From Streptococcus sp. F0442 (GTDB lineage Bacteria > Bacillota > Bacilli > Lactobacillales > Streptococcaceae), in NCBI RefSeq assembly GCF_000314795.2, contig NZ_KB373314.1:490318-554317 (forward strand): a DNA stretch of 64,000 nt, in the 5' to 3' direction. Below, one piece after another: positions 55,067 to 64,000 of the stretch (position 1 is its first letter; each line of letters starts with the position of its first letter). The notes beneath the pieces were generated by a model. It made no database searches, was not told where the DNA came from, and was given only the letters and a program-made list of their open reading frames with translations. The position numbers and the translations under genes are program-made.

Positions 55067-55742
55067 TTAGGACCTCCTTGATTTGGGCGATGCGCTCTTC
55101 TAACGATGCTCTGGCAGATTGATTTTCATCTGGGACCTGCTCCAAGGCAAAGGCTAATTTTTCTACCTCCTTGGACCACTTTTGGACAAAGGCTGGAGCT
55201 TGTTCCCGCATCAAATAGGGTCCAAAACGCAGTTCCGTAGCTGACAACTCTTGAGAACCCTGTTCCACCACAAGGATCTCATAAAACTTCTCATTTTCTT
55301 CTAAGATAGCTTCATCAACTATGCGAAAATCATGGTCTACTAACCAAGTCCGCAATTCATCCTCCCGATTATTGGGTTGCAAGACCAAGCGGGAGACACC
55401 GGCTAATTTCTCAAGTCCAGCTGCTAAGATATCTGCAATCAAGCGTCCGCCCATTCCTGCGATGGTGATGCAAGAAATGTCATCGGACAATTCGAAAGCA
55501 GCCAAGCCATTAGCTAGGCGGACTTCAATCTTGTCCTCTAAACCATTATCAGCGACGTTTTGCAGGGCAGACTGATAAGGTCCCTCAACCACTTCCCCTG
55601 CAATAGCAGCCTCAATCTTGCCTTCCTGTAAAAGAGCGATTGGGAGATAAGCATGGTCACTTCCAACATCTAACAGACGCGCTCCAGCTGGGACGAAGCT
55701 AGCCACCAAGTCCAAGCGATTTGATAATTTCGTAAATTCCAT
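55053..55742 (-). CDS. trmK: tRNA (adenine(22)-N(1))-methyltransferase TrmK
   Basis: 229 residues, Rossmann-type methyltransferase. SAM-binding motif [16 protein letters not shown] at residues 19-34, [16 protein letters not shown] with the GMGG loop, and LVLQPNNRE. It methylates A22 in the tRNA D-loop. Operon trmK - nif3-like - oxidase. A TGGTATACT extended -10 precedes the gene by about 30 nt. Confidence 0.92.
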   Translation of the reverse strand: MEFTKLSNRLDLVASFVPAGARLLDVGSDHAYLPIALLQEGKIEAAIAGEVVEGPYQSALQNVADNGLEDKIEVRLANGLAAFELSDDISCITIAGMGGRLIADILAAGLEKLAGVSRLVLQPNNREDELRTWLVDHDFRIVDEAILEENEKFYEILVVEQGSQELSATELRFGPYLMREQAPAFVQKWSKEVEKLAFALEQVPDENQSARASLEERIAQIKEVLNASK

Positions 55743-55796
55743 GTGCTTCTTTCTATACTTTTATTCCATCCTTTAGTATACCATGTTTGCACCGTT

Positions 55797-55817
55797 AAAA
55801 AAAGGCGCAACGGCGCC
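55797..55817 (-). terminator. terminator downstream of yghU, beyond the structured element
   Basis: Stem GGCGC/GCGCC (55804-55817) followed on the minus strand by seven T residues. It lies about 200 nt past the yghU stop, so the yghU transcript would include the cloverleaf element at 55846-55979. Confidence 0.75.
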
Positions 55818-55845
55818 CTGTCTATTATGGAAAGGTATTATTTTA

Positions 55846-55979
55846 GACTTTCCTTAGGTGAGTCCGGACGTCAGCGAACTTCGTAGAAGTTCCATGACTA
55901 AGTTTTGAGTCTATTGTCTCAAAACTTCCGGGCACATGAAACTTATACGTTTCATGTGCTATACTCACGGCGGAAACTC
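55846..55979 (+). other. cloverleaf-like structured element, copy 2
   Basis: Closing stem GACTTTCC/GGAAACTC (one mismatch), inner GTGAGT/ACTCAC (55858-55863, 55963-55968), then GAACTTC/GAAGTTC (55876-55892) enclosed by GTCA/TGAC, AGTTTTGAG/CTCAAAACT (55901-55926) and GCACATGAAAC/GTTTCATGTGC (55932-55959). Loop of the second hairpin TCTATTGT compares with TCCATGT and CCTAAGGT in the other copies. Confidence 0.7.
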
Positions 55980-56012
55980 TCGCAATCATCCTCAACAAGC
56001 CGATACTAGACT

Positions 56013-56801
56013 TTAGTCAATTTCCTTATATTCCACTTCCAAGCCACGTTGCACTGCTGGGCGATTAGCAATTTTTTCTGTCCAAGCTTGCAAATGCTTG
56101 TATTCCTTCACATCTAGGAAAATTCCAGCACGATCCCAGACCTTTTCTTGGGCTAGACGGCCATACCAAGACCAGATGGCAATATCTGCAATAGTATAGT
56201 CCTCTCCTGCAATATAAGGTCTAGTCGCCAATTCCTTGTCCAGTAGGTCCAATTGGCGTTTAGCTTCCATGGCAAAGCGGTTGATGGCATACTCGATTTT
56301 TTCAGGAGCGTAGTGGAAGAAATGGCCAAATCCTCCCCCTAAGAAAGGCGCAGCCCCTGTCTGCCAAAAGAGCCAGTTGAGCACTTCGGTCCGTTTAGCA
56401 GGATCTGTCGGAATCAATTGTCCAAATTTCTCTGCTAGATACAAGAGAATATTGGCTGATTCAAAGACCCGAATGGCTTGGTCACCTGATTGATTCAACA
56501 TGGCTGGAATTTTCGAGTTTGGATTGATGGCCACAAAGTCACTGCCGAATTGATCCCCATCACCAATCTTGATGCGATAAGCGTCATAGCCCGCATCTAC
56601 ACCCAACTCTTTTAGTTCTTCCAGCATAATAGTCACCTTGATTCCATTTGGGGTTGGAAGAGTATAGAGTTGGAAAGGCTGGTCGCCTTTTGGAAGGCTT
56701 TGTTCAAAGCGGGCACCTGCTGTTGGTTGGTTCAAGCTACCCCAGGCTCCACCCATTTGATTTGGTGCTTCCCATACTTCCGGTAATTGATAATCTGACA
56801 T
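56013..56801 (-). CDS. yghU: YghU-type glutathione S-transferase family disulfide reductase
   Basis: 262 residues. A long N-terminal extension (SDYQLPEVWEAPNQMGGAWG and NQPTAGARFEQSLPKG) precedes the thioredoxin-like domain LYTLPTPNGIKVTIMLEEL, with NPNSKIPAM and VFESANILLYLAEKFG; the C-terminal helical GST domain has YTIADIAIWSW. This is the Nu-class YghU/YfcG pattern, enzymes that reduce disulfides with glutathione. AAAGGAGAA precedes the ATG. Confidence 0.92.
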   Translation of the reverse strand: MSDYQLPEVWEAPNQMGGAWGSLNQPTAGARFEQSLPKGDQPFQLYTLPTPNGIKVTIMLEELKELGVDAGYDAYRIKIGDGDQFGSDFVAINPNSKIPAMLNQSGDQAIRVFESANILLYLAEKFGQLIPTDPAKRTEVLNWLFWQTGAAPFLGGGFGHFFHYAPEKIEYAINRFAMEAKRQLDLLDKELATRPYIAGEDYTIADIAIWSWYGRLAQEKVWDRAGIFLDVKEYKHLQAWTEKIANRPAVQRGLEVEYKEID

Positions 56802-56881
56802 CTCTGTTCTCCTTTTTCTAAGCTAGTACTAGCATATCAAATCCAGGCGCTACTTTCAAAAATCTGCTACGCTAGCTTTAC

Positions 56882-56909
56882 TTGACTTTTCTTGGCAAAA
56901 TGATAGTAT
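56882..56909 (+). promoter_or_regulatory. add promoter
   Basis: TTGACT (56882-56887), 16 bp, TAGTAT (56904-56909), about 30 nt before the add ATG. Confidence 0.6.
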
Positions 56910-56938
56910 AGAAAAAATACATTTTAAGGAGAAAAAAT

Positions 56939-57958
56939 ATGTCCACAATTGACTTTCATAGTTTGGCAAAGACAGAACTCCACTGCCACTTAGACGGTTC
57001 CTTGTCTCTTCCGACTATTCGCCAATTGGCAGCCATGGCCAATATTGACCTTCCTGCTAGCGATGAAGAGCTCAAGCACCATGTCACTGCCCCTGCCCAC
57101 TGTGAGAATCTTTTGGACTATTTGGAGGCCTTTGACTACATTCGCCCTCTCCTTCAGACCAAGGAAGCCCTGACCCTTGCTGCTTACGATGTCGCTAAGC
57201 AAGCGGCTCTGGAGAATGTCATCTATATCGAGGTTCGTTTTGCCCCAGAATTGTCCATGGACCAAGGACTTACCGTACCAGAAATTATCGATGCTGTCTG
57301 TGATGGATTGCGCCAAGCCCAGGATGAATTTGGCATTACAGCCAAAGCCCTCGTTTGTGGCATGCGCCAGTCCGATCCAGAGCTCACCTCTCGCATCCTG
57401 GCAGAAGCCAACCAAGTTAGGGATCAGGATTTTGTCGGCTTTGACTTCGCTGGGGATGAGCATCACTACCCTCCACAAGCCATTGATGCCCTCATCCAAC
57501 AGGTCAAAAGTTACAACCGTCCCATGACCCTGCATGCAGGTGAATGCCACTGTCCAGCCAACGTCGTTCAATCCATAGCCTATGGTATCAAACGAAATGG
57601 CCATGTGACCTTATTAGCTTACGAACCAGAACTTCTAAAAGAGTTTGTGAAAAATGGGGTCACCGGTGAGCTCTGTTTGACCAGTAACCTTCAAACCAAG
57701 GCAGCGGCCACTGTGGGAGACTTCCCTTACCTCAAGATGAAGGAAGCTCAAGCCCGTATAAGTATCAACACCGATAACCGGACCGTATCTGATACGGATT
57801 TGACCAAGGAATACACTCTTTACCACCACCACTTCCAAACGACACCAGCTGACTTTTACCAGCACAATGTCGATGCCATCCAGGCTTCCTTTGCTAGTGA
57901 AGAGGAAAAACAAGAACTCCTGACCAAACTAGAGGAAGCCTACGCAGACTATTTATAA
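56939..57958 (+). CDS. add: adenosine deaminase Add
   Basis: 339 residues. Zinc ligands in HCHLDGS (residues 15-21) and TLHAGE (His and catalytic Glu near 200), and [14 protein letters not shown] near residue 278, where the catalytic Asp is kept and the second Asp of the usual TDD is Asn. It converts adenosine to inosine for purine salvage. AAGGAGA precedes the ATG. Single gene, followed at once by repeat copy 5. Confidence 0.93.
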   Translation: MSTIDFHSLAKTELHCHLDGSLSLPTIRQLAAMANIDLPASDEELKHHVTAPAHCENLLDYLEAFDYIRPLLQTKEALTLAAYDVAKQAALENVIYIEVRFAPELSMDQGLTVPEIIDAVCDGLRQAQDEFGITAKALVCGMRQSDPELTSRILAEANQVRDQDFVGFDFAGDEHHYPPQAIDALIQQVKSYNRPMTLHAGECHCPANVVQSIAYGIKRNGHVTLLAYEPELLKEFVKNGVTGELCLTSNLQTKAAATVGDFPYLKMKEAQARISINTDNRTVSDTDLTKEYTLYHHHFQTTPADFYQHNVDAIQASFASEEEKQELLTKLEEAYADYL

Positions 57959-57968
57959 ACGAAAAAAT

Positions 57969-58143
57969 GAGGCTGGGACAAAAGTCCTAGCCTCTCAATT
58001 ATCTTTGGATTGTCGAGCAAGACGCAGTGGTTGACTGGGCTCTACTACGCTGATTTCATCAGCTCTTACAGCCCTACTCAACTGTGCGGAGGTGGGACGA
58101 CGAAATCGAATTCTAACGAATTACCGATTTCTGTCCCACTCTC
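57969..58143 (-). repeat. 175-bp three-hairpin intergenic repeat, copy 5
   Basis: Full-length, reverse orientation, filling the whole gap between the convergent genes add (ends 57958) and dnaD (ends 58150). It is well placed to act as a terminator in both directions. Confidence 0.9.
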
Positions 58144-58149
58144 AGTTTT

Positions 58150-58833
58150 TTAATCCTTCCACAAATCCATGGCCTGTAAGAAATCGTCTGAAACCGTCAC
58201 ATTGCGTGGGTTGGCTTGCTCGCGTTCTTGTAGTTTCGCCTCTACTTGGACCAGGCTATTGATACCTTCACTGCGCCAATTTCGCAAAATAGCTTGGATA
58301 TATTTCCAGTGAGGCTTGCCATTAAAGACGGCTTCTCGTAGCGCTGCCTTGATCACATCGGGATCTGTCTGATCCTCCCGCACGGTCTTGGTCAAATCTT
58401 CAATCTCAAAAGGCGTCAAGAGTCGTCCCAGTTCTTGTTGGAAGGTTTCCACCAAGTCCTTGATGACATTTCCCTTGGCAGGAGCATTCTGTGTCTTCCC
58501 TTGTGTCTGAGCCTCTAGAATTTCATCCAAGCGTTCCAGGGCAATGGTCGCATCAAAGATGGCCTCAATTTCTCCATTGAGCTCAATCGTCCGATATTGA
58601 AGAAGTCCCTTGGTGGTCAAATTGGACATAATCCGATTGACCTCTGTCACCGTTTTTCCTAGATGACTGGCAATCTGATTGGGAGTCAAGGTCTCTTGAC
58701 CGGTCGTATTTTGAAGGAAGAAAAACTGCCAAACCAAGTAGTCATCTGCCTGGTCAAATAACTCATGATAATGAAAAAGCAAGGCACTTGGAAGAACCAA
58801 GTTGCCATACTTAAATGCTTGTGAATATGTCAT
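58150..58833 (-). CDS. dnaD: DnaD-family replication initiation protein
   Basis: 227 residues. An N-terminal winged helix (PNQIASHLGKTVTEVNRIMSNL) and the C-terminal DnaB/DnaD domain (about residues 130-200) with the YxxxIxxxW motif in WKYIQAILRNW. It remodels DNA during primosome assembly. Nine bp after metA, with AAAGGGG before the ATG. Confidence 0.92.
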   Translation of the reverse strand: MTYSQAFKYGNLVLPSALLFHYHELFDQADDYLVWQFFFLQNTTGQETLTPNQIASHLGKTVTEVNRIMSNLTTKGLLQYRTIELNGEIEAIFDATIALERLDEILEAQTQGKTQNAPAKGNVIKDLVETFQQELGRLLTPFEIEDLTKTVREDQTDPDVIKAALREAVFNGKPHWKYIQAILRNWRSEGINSLVQVEAKLQEREQANPRNVTVSDDFLQAMDLWKD

Positions 58834-58842
58834 AATTCCCCT

Positions 58843-59787
58843 TTATAGGTAACCATAAAATGAAATATCTTTTTCCAATTCTTCCAAGCGGTAAGGTGTT
58901 TCTTGATAAACCGCATAGTTGATCCAATTACTAAAGAAGGTTGTCGCAGCTAGATTCCAGCGAATGCGAGGCTCTGTACTGGCATCATCGTGATCAAAAT
59001 AATTCTTAGGAACATCCGGATCCAAGCCTGCCTTGACATCTCGGTTGTATTCTTTTGCCAGCGTATCGCGATCATACTCCAGATGGCCAAAGCTATACAC
59101 CTCACGCATGTCTGGACTGGCAATGATGGAAAGGCCAACTTCATTTCCTTGCGCGATCACCTGAAGATTGCTCTTTTCAAGGACTTCCTTCAAAGGAACA
59201 TCCGTATAGCGAGAATGAGGGGCAAGGAAGCGATCGTCAAAGCCTCTCATGAGAAGACTTTCCGGACGCACCACTACTTGGTCATAGATACCGGATAGCT
59301 TGTCACAGAGCTCTACTTTTTGAATCCCGTAACGGTAGTAAAGACCAGCCTGAGCTCCCCAACAGAGGTGCAAGGTGGAAAAAACATGACGCTTGGCCCA
59401 TTTAAAGACCTGGGTCAACTCATCCCAGTAGTCCACTTCTTCAAAGTCCATCTTTTCGACAGGGGCTCCTGTCACAATCAAACCGTCATAGTAATTATCC
59501 TTGATATCCTCAAAGGTCTTGTAGAAGCTCTCCAAATGTTCTGCCGCTGTATTCTTGGACTCATGACTTGCCATGTAGAGGAAATCTACATTGATCTGCA
59601 AGGGTGTGTTGGCCAAGAGGCGTAAGAGCTGGGTTTCTGTCGCAACCTTGGTCGGCATCAGATTAAGAATGAGAACATTCATGGGCCGAATATCCTGGTG
59701 AGTCGCCCGAACATCATCCATGACAAAAATATTTTCTGAACGAAGGATATCGACTGCTGGTAATTTTTTATCTAGAGTAATTGGCAT
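58843..59787 (-). CDS. metAA: homoserine O-acetyltransferase MetA (MetAA)
   Basis: 314 residues. Nucleophile Cys in [16 protein letters not shown] (about residue 142), His in [11 protein letters not shown] and the partner Glu. The motif TGAPVEKM has Glu where succinyl-CoA users have Gly, which predicts acetyl-CoA as donor (established rule for MetA residue 111). First committed step of methionine synthesis. GGGAG precedes the ATG; promoter at 59821. Confidence 0.92.
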   Translation of the reverse strand: MPITLDKKLPAVDILRSENIFVMDDVRATHQDIRPMNVLILNLMPTKVATETQLLRLLANTPLQINVDFLYMASHESKNTAAEHLESFYKTFEDIKDNYYDGLIVTGAPVEKMDFEEVDYWDELTQVFKWAKRHVFSTLHLCWGAQAGLYYRYGIQKVELCDKLSGIYDQVVVRPESLLMRGFDDRFLAPHSRYTDVPLKEVLEKSNLQVIAQGNEVGLSIIASPDMREVYSFGHLEYDRDTLAKEYNRDVKAGLDPDVPKNYFDHDDASTEPRIRWNLAATTFFSNWINYAVYQETPYRLEELEKDISFYGYL

Positions 59788-59820
59788 AAAAAGCTCCCAT
59801 CTTACAAGTTCTTAACTAAC

Positions 59821-59849
59821 ATTATATGATAGGAGCTTATAGTTTTCAA
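59821..59849 (-). promoter_or_regulatory. metA promoter
   Basis: Minus-strand -35 TTGAAA (59844-59849), 17 bp, -10 TATAAT (59821-59826). The leader is short, so no room for an S-box riboswitch. Confidence 0.85.
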
Positions 59850-59888
59850 TTATGGTTTTTCTGTAGCCAGTTATAGTATTAGACTATA

Positions 59889-60401
59889 TTAGTAATGCAT
59901 CAAAACTTTGTAGTCGTAATCGCCGATCGCTTCGCGACCTTTCAATTCATCCAACTCGATTAAGAAGGCACACCCTGCAACGACCCCACCGAGTTTTTCG
60001 ATCATTTCGATGGTTGCTTTCACCGTACCACCAGTCGCCAAAAGGTCATCGACGATGAGGACACGTTGACCTGGTTTGATGGCATCTGCGTGCATGGTCA
60101 AGGTATCCACACCGTATTCTTTTTCGTAGTCAGCAGAGATGACTTCACGTGGCAACTTACCAGGCTTACGGACAGGTGCAAATCCAATTCCCAACTCAAA
60201 AGCGACTGGACATCCAACGATGAAACCACGCGCTTCAGGACCGACGATCATATCGATCTTCTTATCGGTTGCGTATTGAACGATTTCACGAACCGCATAA
60301 CTATAAGCATTGCCATCTGCCATCAAAGGGCTGATATCACGGAAGGTAATCCCTTCTTGTGGATAGTTTTCAATGCTTGCAATGTAATCTTTTAAATTCA
60401 T
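59889..60401 (-). CDS. apt: adenine phosphoribosyltransferase Apt
   Basis: 170 residues, full length. PRPP-binding motif [13 protein letters not shown] at about residues 118-130, and [10 protein letters not shown]. It makes AMP from adenine and PRPP. An extended -10 TGGTATAATGG lies about 40 bp upstream. Confidence 0.95.
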   Translation of the reverse strand: MNLKDYIASIENYPQEGITFRDISPLMADGNAYSYAVREIVQYATDKKIDMIVGPEARGFIVGCPVAFELGIGFAPVRKPGKLPREVISADYEKEYGVDTLTMHADAIKPGQRVLIVDDLLATGGTVKATIEMIEKLGGVVAGCAFLIELDELKGREAIGDYDYKVLMHY

Positions 60402-60510
60402 GGTTAACTTTCTTTCATAAAAAATTTTTACATTCCATTATACCATGAATTCTACTAACTTGCATCATTTTTGCCAAATCATTTTCCCATACCTGCAGCA
60501 ACAGCAAAAT

Positions 60511-60685
60511 GAGGCTGGGACAAAAGTCCTAGCCTCTCAATTGTCTTTGGATTGTCGAGCAAGACGCAGTTGTTGAGTGGGCTCTACTACGCTGATTTCA
60601 TCAGCTTTTACAGCCCTACTCAACTGTGCGGAGGTGGGACGACGAAATCGAATTCTAACGAATGACCGATTTCTGTCCCACTTTC
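60511..60685 (-). repeat. 175-bp three-hairpin intergenic repeat, copy 6
   Basis: Full-length, reverse orientation, between the tipC-like gene (stop at 60709) and apt. It probably ends the toxin operon transcript. Confidence 0.9.
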
Positions 60686-60708
60686 ATAATAATTGTTAGA
60701 AGAACCTT

Positions 60709-61305
60709 TTACTGTCCTTCTATTAATTTGTTGTACTCGATTTTCATATCCCCCAAGTTTTTCAGGGAATAACGGGAGCTTCCGTTTTTAAACCAAGTAC
60801 CCAGGATATATTGCTCGGCGACCTTCTTACTTTGGTTTTTCAACCAAGTGCGGTCTTTGCCATAGGTAGCAAGTTGCTCAAGGAGTTGTTGGCCCTCGTA
60901 GGTAGTATCTTCTTTATAAAGGTAGACCTCTTTCTGGAAAAACAACTTTTTGGATGAGTTGTATTTAAATATAAAACCAAGTGTCACACCTTTTTCCAAT
61001 TGAAGATCATACATATAGGTCCAGTTGGGCGTTCCCCTAAACATCATCACGGACAGTTCTTCGTTAGCATCGACAATTCCTTTAGAATAGGGGTAGGTCT
61101 GAAAATCCTCATTTTCTTTCCAAATACCATCGTTCCCTATCGTTTCTGTATAGGGCTTAAGCATCACATAGCGCATCAGCCCACCATTTTCAGCGTAGTT
61201 GATTTCTTCCATGGGGTTTTTGAGGCTCAGGTAGATTCCTAACCAATAGAGGCAAAAAAGTAGGACGGGAATCAACCAAACAAATAATTTAAGTTTTTGC
61301 TTCAT
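60709..61305 (-). CDS. tipC: TipC-family immunity protein, partner of the adjacent toxin
   Basis: 198 residues. An N-terminal membrane helix (FVWLIPVLLFCLYWLGIYL) and an extracytoplasmic domain ending in GTWFKNGSSRYSLKNLGDMK. It overlaps the toxin stop by one base, so it is made together with the toxin. TipC of S. intermedius blocks the lipid II phosphatase TelC outside the membrane; the same role is inferred here. A second, damaged copy of the 3' end lies at 63794-64000. Confidence 0.8.
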   Translation of the reverse strand: MKQKLKLFVWLIPVLLFCLYWLGIYLSLKNPMEEINYAENGGLMRYVMLKPYTETIGNDGIWKENEDFQTYPYSKGIVDANEELSVMMFRGTPNWTYMYDLQLEKGVTLGFIFKYNSSKKLFFQKEVYLYKEDTTYEGQQLLEQLATYGKDRTWLKNQSKKVAEQYILGTWFKNGSSRYSLKNLGDMKIEYNKLIEGQ

Positions 61306-62966
61306 TATTCATCTTTCTTATATTGCATTTCTTCTTTTTCCAAACTTTCAATGAACAGGTAGGATGAATTATACTTTTCATGTTCCTTCAGATATTCCAT
61401 TGACTGTTCCTCTGAAGATCTTTCATAAACTGGTACTAGACTTTCAAAAATAGTTGATTTAACTTCATTCAAATCCACGTTTTGTTTAAATTCTTTCTCT
61501 CTTAAATTTGGAGAGCTTTGCAGATCATTGAAGTAACTATTCATTGCTTGCGTATAAGATTGAGTATTCGAAGTCATACGTTTTACAATATTAACAGAAT
61601 CTAAGTCTGCAAGATAATCATCCATTCCAATACTTGGTTGCATATCGGTCGCATTTGTAGTAGTATCACCTTCCCAGCCCGATAAGTCATTAACATTTTT
61701 TCTTCCACCATAAAAATCAGCTAAAGCAAACCATCTAGAATTTAGATGTGTGGCCATTGTGATAGACTGGTGAGTAAAGTCAGCTTTTCGATACATACTT
61801 TTTGCAACCGATTGAACTTCATTAGCGGAAATATTGTAAACATTCTCTGCTTCAATACCAAAGTCATGTAATTCTTTATCATTGAACTTACCAATTTTAC
61901 GTTTCGAACCTGATACTGCATGCTGTAAGGATAACATTCCATAAAGATGTTTTGACTCCTCTTTACTTAATCCTAGTTCATCCATAATTTCATCAAAGCT
62001 CTTCACTAAATGAACAAGAACACGATTTATTATCTCTTCATCGTAAAAATAATTAACTAAAGAACCCGCAGTTTGATCCCACTTAAATCCCGTATATGAG
62101 GCGCTTCCAAGAACCCTAAGAAGTATGTAATCTTTTTCCTCTTGAGACTTATCTGGGAATTTTTTATCAATGCCATCTCTGACTTTTATGATTTCCCTTG
62201 CCGTCTGCTCGTTAAATCCATACTGCACCATCAGGTTCTGTGCAAACATTGCATCTTCTAGGGACAGATCTTGTAAACTTGGGGATTCGCTTACTATTTT
62301 CTGAGCCTTTAATTCAACAACCCAAGTCATATCTAGACCATCTGTATAGTAATTACCATTAGCATCAACAACCACTTGACTTAACTGACTTGCTCCTTGA
62401 ATAGCAAGTTGAAGAACAGTTAAACTGTCTGAGAAAAATGATGCGACTTGAGATACAAACAATTCCAACTCATTAATTTTCTTTGTCACACTCTGAATTT
62501 CTGACTCTAGATTATTTTTTGAGTCAGTCAATTGACGAGAAGTCTCACGATGGGCATCGGAATTAAAAGTATCTTTTAATTTATTAAAAAAGCTCTCATG
62601 CTCAGCAATCTGTTCATTAACAACTGTTAACATGTCTTCTTTACTTTTTTTGAGAGCTTTTAATTCTTCTAAATCAAGATTTCCATATTGAGATACAGGT
62701 TCATTTGCTGTTTTATATGAATTCAACTCGATCTGAATATCATCCACTGCTTCCTTGATTTTCGTAATTGCAGGGATAATAATATCGGTAAAAAGTCCTT
62801 TACCCGCAGTATATGCAGCTCCCTGTAATTTACCTGAATCCAAAGAACTTACCAAATAATCGCAACCATTTGATAATCTTTCTGTAATTTCATTTGCAAT
62901 TTCTATATTGTTTGATAGTGCTTCAATTAATGCACTAGATTCTGCAGAACTATATTTCACTCCCAA
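61305..62966 (-). CDS. LXG-domain toxin, TelC-like (type VIIb secretion effector)
   Basis: 553 residues, the length of TelC. Residues 1-200 form the helical LXG domain used for type VIIb export (MGVKYSSAESSALIEALSNN at the start, long coiled stretches). The C-terminal domain carries an aspartate-rich segment, WEGD near 431-434 and GMDDYLADLDSVN at 447-459, as in TelC, which dephosphorylates lipid II outside the cell. Translation seems to begin at TTG (62966), inside the end of the upstream gene, with AAGGA about 10 nt before; a GTG two codons later is the alternative. The secretion machinery genes are not in the window. Confidence 0.8.
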   Translation of the reverse strand: MGVKYSSAESSALIEALSNNIEIANEITERLSNGCDYLVSSLDSGKLQGAAYTAGKGLFTDIIIPAITKIKEAVDDIQIELNSYKTANEPVSQYGNLDLEELKALKKSKEDMLTVVNEQIAEHESFFNKLKDTFNSDAHRETSRQLTDSKNNLESEIQSVTKKINELELFVSQVASFFSDSLTVLQLAIQGASQLSQVVVDANGNYYTDGLDMTWVVELKAQKIVSESPSLQDLSLEDAMFAQNLMVQYGFNEQTAREIIKVRDGIDKKFPDKSQEEKDYILLRVLGSASYTGFKWDQTAGSLVNYFYDEEIINRVLVHLVKSFDEIMDELGLSKEESKHLYGMLSLQHAVSGSKRKIGKFNDKELHDFGIEAENVYNISANEVQSVAKSMYRKADFTHQSITMATHLNSRWFALADFYGGRKNVNDLSGWEGDTTTNATDMQPSIGMDDYLADLDSVNIVKRMTSNTQSYTQAMNSYFNDLQSSPNLREKEFKQNVDLNEVKSTIFESLVPVYERSSEEQSMEYLKEHEKYNSSYLFIESLEKEEMQYKKDE

Positions 62967-63331
62967 GGCAATCGATTCCTTTCTGATATTAGTTTATCTC
63001 TTTGTTCATCCGTATTTCGACGGATCGATTGACTCCATTTTTCTATGTCATCAAAATGGATTTGCACATATTCGGACATTTGACGACGCAGTTCTTGATT
63101 ATTTTCTAACTCCTGAATTCTAAATTGTGTTGACATATCCGATTCTTTTAGTAATGAGTCCACGCCAGAAGACAGCTGTTCAAATTGCTCAGCTAAATAA
63201 AGAACTCTGTTTTCATGTCGCTTCTGTAATAATTTTAAATCATCTTCCTTTTCTTCAAGTTCTATAATTTTTCGAGTCAAAGTAGAGCGCTCTTTTTCGC
63301 TCTTATCTATTTTTTTATTTAATGATTCCAT
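62957..63331 (-). CDS. DUF3958 LXG-associated targeting protein (Lap2-type)
   Basis: 124 residues, almost wholly helical with heptad patterns (LTRKIIELEEKEDDLKLLQK). Size, helical nature and place between a DUF3130 gene and an LXG toxin fit the DUF3958/Lap2 partners, which bind the LXG domain and guide it to the type VII secretion system. It overlaps the toxin gene by 10 nt and the upstream gene by 13 nt. Confidence 0.75.
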   Translation of the reverse strand: MESLNKKIDKSEKERSTLTRKIIELEEKEDDLKLLQKRHENRVLYLAEQFEQLSSGVDSLLKESDMSTQFRIQELENNQELRRQMSEYVQIHFDDIEKWSQSIRRNTDEQRDKLISERNRLPWE

Positions 63332-63591
63332 CTTTGAGATTCCTCTATATCTCTCTTTTCAATTACAGCAGCAATTTGAGGGAACTTGTTGGCTTGAATT
63401 AGAACTGCTTGACTAAATTCGCTAATAGCCTGAAGAACTGAATTTGTTACCTCCTTTCCATTTTCCATTCCTGTAATTTCTTGGGTGTAAGAAAATGAAA
63501 CTTGCTGATTTTGCACATTACTGGTATCAACTGAAACCAGCTCACTAATTGCATCTGCAGCTGAAATAGCATTTGATTGTATTAAGGCCAT
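63319..63591 (-). CDS. DUF3130 / TIGR04197-type secretion partner (Lap1-type)
   Basis: 90 residues, WXG100-sized helical hairpin, starting MALIQSNAISAADAISELVS. This matches the DUF3130 (TIGR04197) proteins that form a hetero-complex with DUF3958 protein and LXG toxin. TTTGGAGGAA precedes the ATG. First gene of the four-gene operon; a TATAAT box lies at 63652-63657. Confidence 0.78.
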   Translation of the reverse strand: MALIQSNAISAADAISELVSVDTSNVQNQQVSFSYTQEITGMENGKEVTNSVLQAISEFSQAVLIQANKFPQIAAVIEKRDIEESQRWNH

Positions 63592-63673
63592 TTAATTCCT
63601 CCAAATAATTTTTTTAAGAGACCACTCTTAGTTTTCCACTTAGTTAGAAGTATTATAACATCCTTTTATAATT

Positions 63674-63702
63674 AAAAAAAGCTTAGTTAGTAGTATCTAA
63701 GC
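63674..63702 (-). terminator. terminator upstream of the LXG operon
   Basis: Stem GCTTAG/CTAAGC (63681-63686, 63697-63702) then seven T residues on the minus strand. Confidence 0.7.
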
Positions 63703-63740
63703 CTCATTGTAACTGATCTCCTATTATATTTATATACACT

Positions 63741-63771
63741 AAAAAATCCCACATCTGAAGAAGATGCGGGA
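63741..63771 (-). terminator. terminator of the second tipC copy
   Basis: Stem TCCCACATCT/AGATGCGGGA (one G-T or mismatch pair; 63747-63756, 63762-63771) followed on the minus strand by six T residues; 23 bp past the stop codon at 63794. Confidence 0.8.
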
Positions 63772-63793
63772 TAATAATTGTTAGAAGAGCCTT

Positions 63794-64000
63794 TTACTGT
63801 CCTTCTATCAATTTTTTGTACTCGATTTTCATATCCCCCAAGTTTTTCAGGGAATAACGGGAGCTTCCGTTTTTAAACCAAGTACCCAGGATTATTGTTC
63901 GGCGACCTTCTTGCTTTGGTTTTTCAACCAAGTACGGTCTTTGCCGTAGGTGGCAAGTTGCTCAAGGAGTTGTTGGCCCTCGTAGGTAGTATCTTCTTTA
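63794..64000 (-). pseudogene. second tipC copy, frameshifted, cut by right window edge
   Basis: The sequence is nearly identical to 60709-60920, the 3' third of the intact tipC, including about 17 bp past the stop. Where the intact gene has GGATATATTG this copy has GGATTATTG, one base fewer (about 63890-63895). Reading from the right edge, the frame therefore stops right after KKVAEQ, losing the last 42 or so residues. The 5' part lies outside the window. Confidence 0.8.

Noticed and set aside
57770..57820. Adenosine deaminase inactivated by TDN instead of TDD
   Set aside because: The first Asp is kept, and the SINTDNR form occurs, as I remember, in many Firmicutes enzymes, so it is probably a normal variant.
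57635..57913. 92-codon minus-strand ORF (and 56990-57604)
   Set aside because: Shadows of adenosine deaminase, which has all catalytic motifs on the plus strand.
59788..59888. SAM-sensing riboswitch before metA
   Set aside because: The promoter lies close to the gene and the leader is too short for an S-box; no SMK-box core seen.

Overview
The window reads as chromosomal DNA of a mitis/parasanguinis-type oral Streptococcus. The evidence is a class II GalT with galKTE order, a raffinose/melibiose msm locus, the vex/vncRS locus, the rfbACB rhamnose genes, a sortase (LPXTG) surface glycosidase, a type VIIb LXG toxin operon, and a repeated intergenic element of about 175 bp. The species cannot be fixed from sequence alone; S. 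parasanguinis or a close relative is my best guess.

Layout. 1-826: two orphan small genes (probable immunity proteins), the first cut by the left edge. 984-1568: a YehR-like lipoprotein. 1697-5423: galK-galT-galE, all on the minus strand, with a promoter carrying a cre-like site. 5660-8071: a GH3 hexosaminidase with LPXTG anchor whose signal-peptide part is separated by an in-frame TAA. 8185-18580: two GH36 alpha-galactosidases, sucrose phosphorylase, the MsmEFG ABC importer and the AraC regulator MsmR; alpha-galactosides are imported, split to galactose and sucrose, and fed to the Leloir genes and to GtfA. 18648-20605: a GalR-like LacI repressor and BirA. 20655-32665: a large accessory island on the minus strand. 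It holds immunity genes of several families (YezG, Tdi1/GAD-like, SUKH, TipC), gene fragments, a trio of membrane-anchored paralogues, and a run of six polytopic membrane proteins that I cannot assign. 32914-40096: an FtsX-type ABC exporter, then vncS-vncR-vex3-vex2-vex1. 40304-42713: a small membrane protein, dnaX and a GAF-domain methionine sulfoxide reductase. 43171-45232: a minimal, AT-rich mercury resistance operon (merR-merA). 45688-60401: mostly core genes (udk, rfbBCA, ZIP transporter, trmK, nif3-like, yghU, add, dnaD, metA, apt). 60709-64000: a TelC-like LXG toxin operon (two targeting partners, toxin, TipC immunity) and, at the right edge, a second, frameshifted tipC copy.

The most unusual structural signal is a cloverleaf-like element found three times (45534-45670, 49758-49885, 55846-55979). 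The stems keep their positions and lengths but have largely different base-paired sequences, while short unpaired segments are conserved. That is the pattern of compensatory change in a structured RNA. A second repeat family (six copies, three hairpins each) lies between genes, and one copy supplies the stop codon and last codons of an oxidoreductase. Several genes look damaged: the GH3 gene (in-frame stop), 47446-48560 (frameshift), the right-edge tipC (1-nt deletion), and many short 3' or 5' gene remnants in the immunity island.

All homology statements rest on recognition of motifs by eye; no database was searched. Start codons were moved from the longest ORF to the ATG with a good ribosome binding site where the sequence supported it.
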